From assembly GCF_900177345.1 (NCBI RefSeq), contig NZ_FWZT01000010.1, positions 62,001-126,000 on the forward strand: 64,000 nt of DNA, in the 5' to 3' direction. The stretch's first letter is position 1. Each line of letters starts with the position of its first letter. The DNA is from Pseudobacteriovorax antillogorgiicola. Its GTDB lineage: Bacteria > Bdellovibrionota_B > Oligoflexia > Oligoflexales > Oligoflexaceae. A model generated the notes under the pieces. The model worked only from the letters and a program-made list of their open reading frames with translations. It had not been told where the DNA came from and did not search any database. A program made the translations under genes and the position numbers. This document shows positions 28,344 through 36,944 of the stretch, in pieces.

Positions 28344-28670
28344 TGACAGCCTCCTTCAAAAGGAAAATTTGTTGAGAACTATTCCATTACGCCGGCGAAC
28401 GAAAGGATGGCGAATATCTCAGTGGCCCTCTTGTTATCATAAATAAAAAAAGGCGCCAACCTTTTATAGGTGATAAACCAAAGTCTTAGCTAGGTGAAAC
28501 TACCCCACATTTACCTGCTAATTTCGACACCATCCCTTGGTTTGTTTGGCGTCGTCATTGTAAAATAATTTCTGGCGAACCGTCCACATTATAAAGAAAA
28601 GCGCCGTAGCTAGATTCGTTGGAATATGCAACAAATGAGGCCAGGATAACCTGTTGAAGGGGGACGGTTT
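28344..28670. promoter_or_regulatory. Divergent regulatory region between actA and uvrB
   Basis: 327 nt with no gene. It must contain the act promoter (minus) and the uvrB promoter (plus). A TATAAA at 28463-28468 (read on the minus strand) and an ATTATAAAG near 28588-28596 (plus strand) are -10 candidates, but neither has a good -35. I looked for LexA-type palindromes (CTGT-N8-ACAG, TTAC-N3-GTAA) and saw none. Confidence 0.45.
28448..28465 (-). promoter_or_regulatory. Hairpin with T-tract in the actA leader
   Basis: On the minus strand, AAAAGG TTGGCG CCTTTT is followed by further T-rich sequence about 100 nt before the actA start. No gene lies upstream on this strand, so if transcribed it would act as a leader terminator or attenuator. 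It is also possible that the adjoining TATAAA is the -10 box and the hairpin is the 5' end of the message. Confidence 0.35.
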
Positions 28671-30698
28671 ATGAACGGGGAAACATTTCAGCTCAAAGCA
28701 GACTTCCAACCGATGGGCGATCAGCCAGTCGCCATCGATACGCTGACCGCTGGTGTCCAAGAAGGCAAGAAACATCAGGTTCTGATGGGCGTCACAGGTT
28801 CTGGTAAAACCTTTACCATGGCCAACATCATCGCTCGCACTAAATTGCCCACACTCGTGATTGCACCTAATAAAACCTTAGCAGCTCAGCTTTTTACTGA
28901 ACTCAAGGAGCTATTTCCAGAAAATGCCGTTGGCTTCTTTATTAGTTACTATGATTACTATCAGCCCGAGGCCTATATTCCGGGCTCGGATACTTATATA
29001 GCTAAGGACGCTTCGATCAATGATGACATCGATAAGATGCGTCACTCCGCTACACAAGCCCTGTTTGAACGACCCGACTCCATCATTGTCGCTAGTGTGT
29101 CGTGCATCTATGGTATGGGCTCTCCCGCGTCCTATGCCAAACTATGTATCAAAGTTGCCGTTGGTGATGAGATCCCTCGCAACGACTTTTTAAAGCGCTT
29201 GATTGAGATCCAATACTCACGAAACGATATGGCTCTTCAGCGGGGTACATTTAGAGTCCGTGGCGATGTTGTGGACATCCTGCCATCCCATCAGAAAGAT
29301 CACGCTATTCGCGTAGAGTTTTTTGGCGATGACGTGGAGTCCATTACCATTGTCGATGTCCTTACCTCTAAATTAGTGAAGAAGGTCGACGCCCTTTCTA
29401 TCTATCCTAATAGCCACTATGTCACCGAACGAAGTGACATGCAGTCGATGGTAAAGGAGATCCTCCACGATCTAGGGGTTCGACTCCGAGAGCTGCGAGC
29501 CCAAGACAAACTGGTCGAGTACCAAAGGCTAGAACAGCGCACCATGAATGACGTAGAGCTTTTAGAAGAACTTGGCTATTGCCCCGGTATCGAAAACTAC
29601 TCGCGCTACCTCACCGGCTCCCCTCCTGGGCACCCCCCTCCAACCTTACTTGACTACTTCCCTGAGAAGTTTCTAACGATCATCGATGAAAGTCATGTTA
29701 CAGTCCCACAGATTGGAGCCATGTACCGCGGTGATCGAGCCCGCAAGGAGAATCTTGTAGACTTCGGGTTCCGCCTCCCAGCAGCACTCGATAACCGTCC
29801 TCTGAAGTTTGATGAGTTTTTGGAACGAGCCCCACTCATCATTCATGTTTCGGCGACTCCGGGGAACTACGAACTTGAGCAAACTCAGAACAAGTTTGTG
29901 GAACAGATTATTCGTCCAACTGGCTTGATCGATCCTGAAATCACAATCAAACCAGCTAAAAATCAAGTCGACGACTTGCATAGCGAGATCCGTCGCACCA
30001 TTGAATCCGACGGCCGGATTCTCATCACGACTTTGACCAAACGCATGGCCGAAGACCTAAGCTCTTACTACTTAGATTTGGGGGTGAAGGTCAAGTACCT
30101 TCACAGCGATATCGATAGCCTCGAACGCTCAGAGATCTTGCAGGACCTAAGGCGCGGTACCATCGACGTGTTGATTGGAATTAACCTCTTGCGGGAGGGT
30201 CTCGATCTACCCGAGGTCAAGCTAGTTGCAATCATGGACGCTGATAAGGAAGGCTTCTTGCGATCTCGCTCATCCCTGATCCAAACTGTCGGACGTGCCG
30301 CCCGAAATGCGGAAGGCCGGGTTATCTTCTATGCAGATAATATAACAAAGTCCATGCAGCAATGTATCGATGAAACCCAGCGGCGCCGTGAAATTCAAAT
30401 GAGCTACAATACTGAGCATGGAATCGTGCCCGAAACCATTCAAAAAGCCATGCGTCCAGGGCTCAGGGAGATTTACGGCCTTTCCAGCGACGAAGGAGAC
30501 AAACCGAAGGCCAGTGCTGATACCCTGGTCAAAGAGCATAATATCCACAGCGTCAAGGCCTTGGAAACTCTGATCAACAAGAAGACCAAGGAAATGAAGA
30601 AAGCTGCTGCCGACCTGGAGTTTGAAAAGGCTGCTGAGCTACGTGATACCATTGCCGCCCTCAAGGATCGACTGCTGGTGCACGGAGACCTGAACTAG
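28671..30698 (+). CDS. uvrB: UvrABC system protein B (excinuclease)
   Basis: 675 residues, full length. UvrB is the helicase-like damage-verification subunit of nucleotide excision repair, loaded by UvrA and cut by UvrC. Walker A is GVTGSGKTFT near residues 41-50. The beta-hairpin region contains YYDYYQPEAYIP. The helicase motifs include IDESHVT, and TVGRAARNAEGRV near the C-terminal helicase domain. The C-terminal UVR coiled coil (DLEFEKAAELRDTIAALKD) binds UvrC. A GGGGG site lies 7 nt before the ATG. uvrC follows with no gap. Confidence 0.97.
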   Translation: MNGETFQLKADFQPMGDQPVAIDTLTAGVQEGKKHQVLMGVTGSGKTFTMANIIARTKLPTLVIAPNKTLAAQLFTELKELFPENAVGFFISYYDYYQPEAYIPGSDTYIAKDASINDDIDKMRHSATQALFERPDSIIVASVSCIYGMGSPASYAKLCIKVAVGDEIPRNDFLKRLIEIQYSRNDMALQRGTFRVRGDVVDILPSHQKDHAIRVEFFGDDVESITIVDVLTSKLVKKVDALSIYPNSHYVTERSDMQSMVKEILHDLGVRLRELRAQDKLVEYQRLEQRTMNDVELLEELGYCPGIENYSRYLTGSPPGHPPPTLLDYFPEKFLTIIDESHVTVPQIGAMYRGDRARKENLVDFGFRLPAALDNRPLKFDEFLERAPLIIHVSATPGNYELEQTQNKFVEQIIRPTGLIDPEITIKPAKNQVDDLHSEIRRTIESDGRILITTLTKRMAEDLSSYYLDLGVKVKYLHSDIDSLERSEILQDLRRGTIDVLIGINLLREGLDLPEVKLVAIMDADKEGFLRSRSSLIQTVGRAARNAEGRVIFYADNITKSMQQCIDETQRRREIQMSYNTEHGIVPETIQKAMRPGLREIYGLSSDEGDKPKASADTLVKEHNIHSVKALETLINKKTKEMKKAAADLEFEKAAELRDTIAALKDRLLVHGDLN

Positions 30699-32552
30699 AT
30701 GAGCTTAAGAGAGAAGATCGAGCACTTACCTAAGTCTCCCGGCGTCTATTTCATGAAGAACTGCAAGGGAAAGATCATCTACGTCGGCAAGGCAAAGAAC
30801 CTCAAAAGCCGGGTTAGCTCATACTTTCAAAGTCGCGACCAACATATCAAAACCAGAGCATTGGTTGACGAGATCAAAGACTTCGACCTCATGATCACAA
30901 AAACCGAAGTCGAAGCCCTGCTCCTCGAACGCAGCATGATCCGTCACCATCAACCCTACTACAACATCCTTTTGCGAGACGATAAGGAATACCCCTTTGT
31001 TCGGGTTGATTTCAACGACCCCTGGCCGAGAATTCAGAAGGTTCGAAAGCGAAAGGATGATGGTGCTAAGTATGTTGGCCCATTCGGGAACGCTGGCGTT
31101 TTGAACGGCATGTTGAAAACTGTTTTCCGGGTTTTCCCCCTGATTCGCTGTAGCCCCTACGAGTTCAAGAATGCTAAGCGCCCTTGTAACTATTATCACA
31201 TGAAAATGTGCTTGGGGCCGTGCGTTCTGGATGTCAGTCGCGACGAGTACGTGGCTATGGTGAGGCAGGCCCTCGATCTTCTTGACGGCAAGAACCGGGA
31301 CGTCAAGGCAGAGATTCGCAAAAAGATGTTTACCGCTGCTCAAGATGAAAAGTTTGAACAGGCAGCAAGGTATCGAGATCAGATCACACTTTTGGAGAGT
31401 ATAGGCCAGCACCAAGCTGTTGTGGTGAAAGACTATGAAGACGCAGACGCAATCGGTAGCTACGAGAGCGCCGGCACTATGACCTTCAATGTGACGATGG
31501 TGAGGAACTTTGTGGTGATCGCAAGCGATAGCTATTCAGTAGGAGCTTCTATTGATGGCCCCGAAGAGACATTGGAATCATTTCTCCTTCAGTACTATCA
31601 CAATCGAACGGTACCCGATCACCTGATTCTGCCTTTGAAGCTAGAAAATCCCATCGACCTTGTCGAGGCCCTGTGCGTCGATCAGGAGACGACTGCCAAG
31701 TTTGTTAGCCACGGCCGTGGTGATGCCAAGGACTTGCTAGAGCTTGCTAGCCGCAATGCCAGATTTTACTTTGATCAAAACCAAAACCTCCAGCTAAAGC
31801 AAAAAGCTGAACTAGAGATCTTGCAGTCAACTCTTCAACTGGATCGCATGCCCCGGCGCATGGAGTGTATCGACATCTCCAATATGCAAGGCTCAGCTAT
31901 TGTCGCTTCGGATGTTTGCTTTGTTGATGGTAAGCCAGCCAAAGACCTCTATCGACGCTACAACATCAAGACAGTGAGTAACAAGAACGATGACTTTGCC
32001 AGTATCCGCGAAGTCGTGGAACGCCGTCTCGAACGAGGTGTACGCGAAGACGATCTACCCGACCTGCTCGTCATCGATGGTGGCAAAGGTCAGCTCAATG
32101 CCGCCTTGGAAGCTGCTCAATCATTTGCAGGCCTCTCCCTTCCCATCGTGGCACTGGCCAAGAGTCGCACAGATCGCTACGGAATCAGCGACAAGGACTA
32201 CAAACCCAGTGCCAGCAAAGAGCGGATCTTTATAGCCGGACAAGAGTATCCCATCGAGCTTCAAGAGGGCAGCCCCGCCCACCGCCTGATGACCAGGATT
32301 CGTGATGAAGCCCATCGCTTTGCTATTACCTTTCATCGACAGAAGCGACAGAAGTCGAGTCATGCAAGCATTCTCGATGAAGTGCCAGGTGTTGGCCCCG
32401 TCTTGCGCAAGCGTCTGATACAACAGTTTGGAGATGTAGATGGTATCCGTCGCGCTAGCCTGGAACAACTCCAAGAAGTTAAAGGCCTCCAGGAGAAAAC
32501 CGCAGTAGCACTTTATACCCTGCTTAAGAGCGACTCAGACAAACCCTCATAA
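30699..32552 (+). CDS. uvrC: UvrABC system protein C (excinuclease)
   Basis: 617 residues. UvrC makes both incisions around a DNA lesion. The N-terminal GIY-YIG nuclease reads SPGVYFMKNCKGKIIYVGKAKNL. A UVR domain near residue 210-245 (DEKFEQAARYRDQI) binds UvrB. The RNase H-like 5' nuclease domain contains CIDISNMQGS and VIDGGKGQL, and tandem helix-hairpin-helix motifs end the protein (DEVPGVGPVLRKRLIQQFG). The ATG directly follows the uvrB TAG, so the two are translated as a unit. uvrB-uvrC adjacency is not the rule in Proteobacteria. Confidence 0.97.
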   Translation: MSLREKIEHLPKSPGVYFMKNCKGKIIYVGKAKNLKSRVSSYFQSRDQHIKTRALVDEIKDFDLMITKTEVEALLLERSMIRHHQPYYNILLRDDKEYPFVRVDFNDPWPRIQKVRKRKDDGAKYVGPFGNAGVLNGMLKTVFRVFPLIRCSPYEFKNAKRPCNYYHMKMCLGPCVLDVSRDEYVAMVRQALDLLDGKNRDVKAEIRKKMFTAAQDEKFEQAARYRDQITLLESIGQHQAVVVKDYEDADAIGSYESAGTMTFNVTMVRNFVVIASDSYSVGASIDGPEETLESFLLQYYHNRTVPDHLILPLKLENPIDLVEALCVDQETTAKFVSHGRGDAKDLLELASRNARFYFDQNQNLQLKQKAELEILQSTLQLDRMPRRMECIDISNMQGSAIVASDVCFVDGKPAKDLYRRYNIKTVSNKNDDFASIREVVERRLERGVREDDLPDLLVIDGGKGQLNAALEAAQSFAGLSLPIVALAKSRTDRYGISDKDYKPSASKERIFIAGQEYPIELQEGSPAHRLMTRIRDEAHRFAITFHRQKRQKSSHASILDEVPGVGPVLRKRLIQQFGDVDGIRRASLEQLQEVKGLQEKTAVALYTLLKSDSDKPS

Positions 32553-32558
32553 AGTAGC

Positions 32559-33500
32559 TTAGGTATCGATGAGCCCATTCCGTGGCTCAGCACATCGAAA
32601 TGCTTCTATATTCAGTAGCGTCTCTCGAATCACCTGGCGTTGTGCCTCTCGACTCGCCCAGGCGATATGAGGGGTGATGATAAGGTTGTCATAGGCCTTC
32701 TGTAAAAGGAGAGAGTCGCTAGGCGGGGGTTCAATAGGCAAAACATCCAAAGCAGCACCTGCGATCCACCCGTTGTCTAAGGCCTCAATCAGATCATCAG
32801 GCACCACCAAGTCTCCCCGAGCCGTGTTGATGAGATAGGCATCGGTATTCATGCGCGTTAAAAAATCTCGGTTCACCATGTGTCTTGTTTGATCATTGGA
32901 TGGGCAGTGCAAGCTTACCCAATGAGCGCTAGCGAGTTTAGACTGCCATTCGGCTTGGGGTGTTTTGCTGTTCACATAGTAGACATTCATCCCAAATGCC
33001 TCTGCAATACGACCCGTTGCTAAGCCTAGCACTCCCTGACCAAAAATTAGCAGACTCTGACCATCAAGCTGGCTAATGGGGTAATCCGAATAAGAGAAAA
33101 AGCGGCATTTTTGCCAATCTCCATTTTGAACGCTGCTATGATAGCGATGTAGACTTCGCGAGAAATTGAGAATCAGGGCAAAGGTATGCTGAGCCACCGA
33201 AGAGGTGCAATAGTCTCGGGCATTGCAAACCGTGATGCCATACTCCTGCGCAGCCGCAAGATCGATATTGTTCGCTCCAGTGGCAAGAAGGCAAATGAGT
33301 TTGAGTCGCGGCAATTGAGACAATGTTTTTCGGTTCAATACCACCTTATTGGTGATGATCACCGCACAGTCTTTGCACACCTCAACAATATCTTCAGGCG
33401 CCACCAACTCATAGACACTCAGTTCTAGCTCTGCATCACGTAGCTCATCGAGCTCAATATTCTGACTTAAGGTACCACGATCCAATAGTGCAGCTTTCAT
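32559..33500 (-). CDS. D-2-hydroxyacid dehydrogenase (NAD-dependent)
   Basis: 313 residues from the ATG at 33500, chosen for AAGGAG 7 nt upstream. The NAD domain has GQGVLGLATGRIAEAFGMNVYYVN. Catalytic residues of the family are visible: Arg in INTARGDLV, Glu in LPIEPPPSD and His in ITPHIAWAS. Related enzymes reduce hydroxypyruvate, glyoxylate or 2-oxo acids; the GADLATGANNIDL-type segment (LLATGANNIDLAAAQEYGI) resembles glycerate dehydrogenases (HprA). Substrate not decided. Just upstream lies the terminator of the aminotransferase gene; transamination followed by reduction of an oxo acid would link the two. Confidence 0.88.
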   Translation of the reverse strand: MKAALLDRGTLSQNIELDELRDAELELSVYELVAPEDIVEVCKDCAVIITNKVVLNRKTLSQLPRLKLICLLATGANNIDLAAAQEYGITVCNARDYCTSSVAQHTFALILNFSRSLHRYHSSVQNGDWQKCRFFSYSDYPISQLDGQSLLIFGQGVLGLATGRIAEAFGMNVYYVNSKTPQAEWQSKLASAHWVSLHCPSNDQTRHMVNRDFLTRMNTDAYLINTARGDLVVPDDLIEALDNGWIAGAALDVLPIEPPPSDSLLLQKAYDNLIITPHIAWASREAQRQVIRETLLNIEAFRCAEPRNGLIDT

Positions 33501-33522
33501 GCTCGACTCCTTGTGTACCATG

Positions 33523-33554
33523 AAAAAAAGCCAGCCCCAATTGGGTGCTGGCTA
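33523..33554 (-). terminator. Rho-independent terminator after the class III aminotransferase gene
   Basis: Read on the minus strand, AGCCAGC pairs with GCTGGCT across an ACCCAATTGGG-type inner part, and a run of seven T residues follows. It ends just 22 nt before the dehydrogenase start codon, so the dehydrogenase would need read-through or a promoter inside the upstream gene. Confidence 0.85.
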
Positions 33555-33576
33555 AAGAAATCTAATTGAGTTGGGT

Positions 33577-35061
33577 TTACTTGTAAACTGGCCCACGTTT
33601 CAAAGTTTCGCGAATCTTATCGATAATGAGATCAACTTCAGCACTGGTGATGTTGAAGTGAGGAGTAAAGCGCAGGGCGTTTTCGCCACCGTGGATCACC
33701 CCAATTCCGATCTTACGCATATAAGCCTCAACGCAGTCGTCACCAACAACAACGAAACCGTCTTTCTTCAGATGCAAGGCACAGAGCAGCCCAGTACCAG
33801 AAACTCCCGTGACAATATCAGGGAATTCCTTTTGTAGCCCTTTGAACTTATCAATAAATTCTTTACCCCGTTCAACTATGTTTTTTCTGAGTTCAGGAGT
33901 AATCGAATCGAGCACCGCGCAGGCAACGTCAAGGGCACGAGGGTTCGTGGTCATCGTGTTTCCATAGATCCCTCGCTGGAAGATCCCTGCAGCCGTATCA
34001 TTTAAGGCTAGGATGGACAAAGGATACTGGCCCGCATTCACAGCCTTGGAATAAGTTTCCAGATCAGGCGCTTCGCAGTCCTGAAAGCCTGGGTAATCGG
34101 TGATGCTGAGGCAGCCATGAGCCCGAAGACCAGCCTGAATCGAATCCACCAGCATCATACAGCCGTGCTCTTTCGTGAGTTTGCGAACTTCGTCATAAAA
34201 CTCTCGGGTCACGCCTACTCCAGGATTGCCTTCCCCCATCACTGGCTCAAGGAGAACCATCTCGATGAAGACGTTATCCTTCTCCGCTTGTGCAAAAGCC
34301 TGTCGCAATTCGTCAACGTTGTTCGGTTCCACAGTGATCAAGTTCTTGCGATCGCGAAAGGACGCCAGCTTCTGGTAAGATTTCAAACTAGAATCCGATG
34401 CTTGGGCTGGCCGATCAGTTCGGCCGTGAAAGCCACCTTTCATCGCCAGCATGTTGATCGTCCGGCCTTCATAGCGACCACCTGGGTCGGTCACCACGCG
34501 AGCATTGAGATCTGAGATTCGAGCCGCAACGGTTACCGATTCGCTGCCGCTGTTTAGACAAACAAACTTTTTAAAAGGCATACCGCTGCTACGGGTGTGA
34601 CCAACTTCTTTCTTCAAGCGATCCACGAGAAACTTTTGGCTAAAATGCGCGGTCATTACGTTAGCCATGACCTGGCGACCGTTCATTGCATCGAGAACTT
34701 TATCGGGACTGTGCCCAAAGCCCAGCATGCCATAGCCGCCAGAGTCATGAAGCACGGCTCCATGACTCGTTACCAGCCACGGTCCCTTGGCACTGAGAGA
34801 CACATAAGGGTTCACCGCGTTTGCTGCATAGAAATTAAGATAGCCAGCCTGAAGCTCTTCAACAAGCTTGGTTTCATCCATGGTTAGCATGTCTTTGTGT
34901 TCACGCGCCAGCTCTTGGAAGGCTTGGTAAGCCTCATCAATGGCGATGCCAAGACTCGGGTCCTTGTCCAAAAAGGCAGCAAGGATTTCGTCCTCCAAGC
35001 CAGTCGTGACGGCAGCGCCAGTCTGCTTTCTGATCTCATGTAATTTTTCGATTTTTTCCAT
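33577..35061 (-). CDS. Class III PLP-dependent aminotransferase
   Basis: 494 residues, ATG at 35061 with AAGGAG 5 nt upstream (a GTG two codons earlier is too close). Fold-type I class III signatures: VCLNSGSESVTVAAR for phosphate binding, MLAMKGGFHGRTDRPA, the PLP-ring Asp in MMLVDSIQAGLRAHG, and the Schiff-base Lys in TYSKAVNAGQYPLS. The Asp motif differs from the common DEVQTGFGR form (DSIQAG here). About 90 extra N-terminal residues precede the core. Members use ornithine, lysine, GABA, or diaminobutyrate; the sequence does not decide the amine donor. Followed by its own terminator. Confidence 0.85.
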   Translation of the reverse strand: MEKIEKLHEIRKQTGAAVTTGLEDEILAAFLDKDPSLGIAIDEAYQAFQELAREHKDMLTMDETKLVEELQAGYLNFYAANAVNPYVSLSAKGPWLVTSHGAVLHDSGGYGMLGFGHSPDKVLDAMNGRQVMANVMTAHFSQKFLVDRLKKEVGHTRSSGMPFKKFVCLNSGSESVTVAARISDLNARVVTDPGGRYEGRTINMLAMKGGFHGRTDRPAQASDSSLKSYQKLASFRDRKNLITVEPNNVDELRQAFAQAEKDNVFIEMVLLEPVMGEGNPGVGVTREFYDEVRKLTKEHGCMMLVDSIQAGLRAHGCLSITDYPGFQDCEAPDLETYSKAVNAGQYPLSILALNDTAAGIFQRGIYGNTMTTNPRALDVACAVLDSITPELRKNIVERGKEFIDKFKGLQKEFPDIVTGVSGTGLLCALHLKKDGFVVVGDDCVEAYMRKIGIGVIHGGENALRFTPHFNITSAEVDLIIDKIRETLKRGPVYK

Positions 35062-35127
35062 AATCACTCCTTATCCGCAAGCTGTAACGATTCTATCGGC
35101 AAGTCTAGAGGACTTATGTAGGGAGTC

Positions 35128-36342
35128 TTACGACTCAAACGCCATAACAAGCTCAGTTGCCCAGCTAGTCTCACGAAACCATTCCGAGGGTTCTAGATAT
35201 AGCTGCCCCTTTTCGAGCTTTACTAGGCCCATGTCTATCCCAGTTTGCAGTATTTTTCCAGGCTCAAACTTACATTTTAGTAGTTTCTCGATTTCATTGA
35301 CGGGAACCCCCTTCCGGCTTCGCAGGCTGCAACCTATGAGTTCCAGCAACCAATCTGACAGAGTACGCCCCTCGTCAATCGACGCTCCATGACTTATGAG
35401 AAATTCTTCTAGGCTTGTGATATCCGCATCAACGAATCCTTCTCCTGCTCGAAGGTAAGTTCGTAGCTGCTTAGGGAACGCGTAACGGAGGCCGACCTCT
35501 CCGACTGGAAGGTAACCATGGGCGCCACAGCCTAGGCCTAGATAGTGAGAATCTTGCCAGTAGAGCCAATTGTGTTTGCAGGAAAATCCGGGAAGACTCC
35601 AGTTCGAGACTTCATCGTGAATCCAGGGTCCTGACAATGTCATCATAGCGGTTTGATACAAACTCTCCAAGTGCTCATCCGCAACATCCTGTAACATTCC
35701 TCGATCTTTTTTGCGGTTCAGAGGGGTTCCTGCCTCATAGGTAAGGTTATACAGGGAGAGATGGGGAACTCCCAGAACAGCAGCCTGCTCCAAGTCCTGA
35801 CGCCATTGCTGGACGCTCTGATCCGGCCAGCCATAGATTAAATCGATGTTTAAGTTCGAAAATACCTTGAGAACCTCTTCGATCGCCCGTTGAGCCTTAA
35901 TGCTCCCATGGTTCCGAGTTAAGACCTCAAGTCCTCGCTCTTGAAATGTTTGCACCCCCATGCTGATTCGATTAATTCCCAAATCGTGCCACTGGGCTAA
36001 GATATCGGGCTGAATATCTTCGGGATTCGTTTCAATGGAAATCTCGCAATCCGGGGCAATGTGATTTTTAAGCTTACGAAAAATACCTTCGTACTCGCGG
36101 CTAAGCATTCCAGGGGTTCCACCACCTAAAAATATGGAGGTGAACTTCTGTCTCGCTCCCTGCTCAGAGTTTAGAAACCAGTCCAGTTGTCGTTCTAGAA
36201 GATCCATGTAAGCTGTTACATGGTCCTGTGTAAAGTTCGCAGTTTTGGCAAAGTCGCAGTAATGACAAATGGATCGGCAAAACGGAATATGAAGATAGAG
36301 GCCAAACCGCTGTTGCACCTGGCTTACAAGATCCGCACTCAC
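35128..36342 (-). CDS. hemW: Radical SAM heme chaperone HemW
   Basis: 404 residues. The radical SAM cluster motif is C-x3-C-x2-C in GLYLHIPFCRSICHYCDF, followed by GGGTPGML and ISIETNPEDI, all typical of HemW rather than HemN, which has a longer N-terminus. HemW inserts heme into respiratory proteins and is not coproporphyrinogen oxidase. That matches an organism with multi-heme ActA. The start is GTG overlapping the maf stop by 4 nt (GTGA) with a weak ribosome site, so translation is coupled to maf. The C-terminal winged-helix part is present. Confidence 0.9.
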   Translation of the reverse strand: MSADLVSQVQQRFGLYLHIPFCRSICHYCDFAKTANFTQDHVTAYMDLLERQLDWFLNSEQGARQKFTSIFLGGGTPGMLSREYEGIFRKLKNHIAPDCEISIETNPEDIQPDILAQWHDLGINRISMGVQTFQERGLEVLTRNHGSIKAQRAIEEVLKVFSNLNIDLIYGWPDQSVQQWRQDLEQAAVLGVPHLSLYNLTYEAGTPLNRKKDRGMLQDVADEHLESLYQTAMMTLSGPWIHDEVSNWSLPGFSCKHNWLYWQDSHYLGLGCGAHGYLPVGEVGLRYAFPKQLRTYLRAGEGFVDADITSLEEFLISHGASIDEGRTLSDWLLELIGCSLRSRKGVPVNEIEKLLKCKFEPGKILQTGIDMGLVKLEKGQLYLEPSEWFRETSWATELVMAFES

Positions 36343-36944
36343 GCTGACACCAAGGAGCGTAGACTGACTAGGAATTCAGCCAAGGGTAGCCCGACAACAT
36401 TGGAATAGGAACCTTCGATACTCTTCACCATAAAGCCACCAATTCCCTGAATTCCATAGGAGCCGGCCTTATCCATAGGTTCTCCTGTGCTGATATAATA
36501 GCGACAGTCTTCGGCACTCAAATCCACAAATTTTACGAAAGTGGTTTCAGCATGAGTCGTTTGCTTCACACCGCCTTTGTCACTTTTGATCATACAAAAG
36601 CTTGAAATCACCTCATGGCGGCTGCCTGAAAGCTTCATGAGCATCGCTTCTGCATCTGATTCAGATTTCGGTTTTTCCATCACCTGACCGTTAGAAACAA
36701 CTATAGTATCGGCACTGATGACGAGAATATCACCGTCAGACTGTTTTTTTTCGAACACCCATTCAGCCTTCTCACGGGCATTTCTTAGAACATAATCTCT
36801 GGGTAACTCACCTGACTTTATTCGCTCTTCCGTCTCTGGCTTCACAACCGTGAAAGAGACTCCTAAATCGGCAAGCATTTGCTGACGACGAGGTGACGAA
36901 CTTCCCAGGATGATTTGACCATCATACTTAACGAGTTGAGCCAT
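36339..36944 (-). CDS. maf: Maf-like nucleotide pyrophosphatase
   Basis: 201 residues from the ATG at 36944, chosen because GAGGAG lies 7 nt upstream; the frame remains open for 76 codons further but there overlaps the TsaC-like gene. Maf motifs: IILGSSSPRRQQML near residue 8, VISADTIVV, EKPKSESDAEAMLMKLSG, and DKAGSYGIQGIGGFMV. These enzymes hydrolyse dTTP/UTP or modified nucleotides to the monophosphate. It overlaps the TsaC-like gene by 17 nt and hemW by 4 nt, in a tightly coupled block. Confidence 0.92.
   Translation of the reverse strand: MAQLVKYDGQIILGSSSPRRQQMLADLGVSFTVVKPETEERIKSGELPRDYVLRNAREKAEWVFEKKQSDGDILVISADTIVVSNGQVMEKPKSESDAEAMLMKLSGSRHEVISSFCMIKSDKGGVKQTTHAETTFVKFVDLSAEDCRYYISTGEPMDKAGSYGIQGIGGFMVKSIEGSYSNVVGLPLAEFLVSLRSLVSA

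Noticed and set aside
28344-28670. SOS (LexA) box for uvrB
   Set aside because: Neither CTGT-N8-ACAG nor TTAC-N3-GTAA style sites were found by eye.
30819-31415. 198-codon minus-strand frame inside uvrC
   Set aside because: Antisense to the well conserved GIY-YIG and UVR parts of uvrC; no independent support.
32570-32589. Terminator for uvrC inside the dehydrogenase end
   Set aside because: TGAGCC/GGCTCA stem is only 6 bp with an 8-nt loop and no T-tract.
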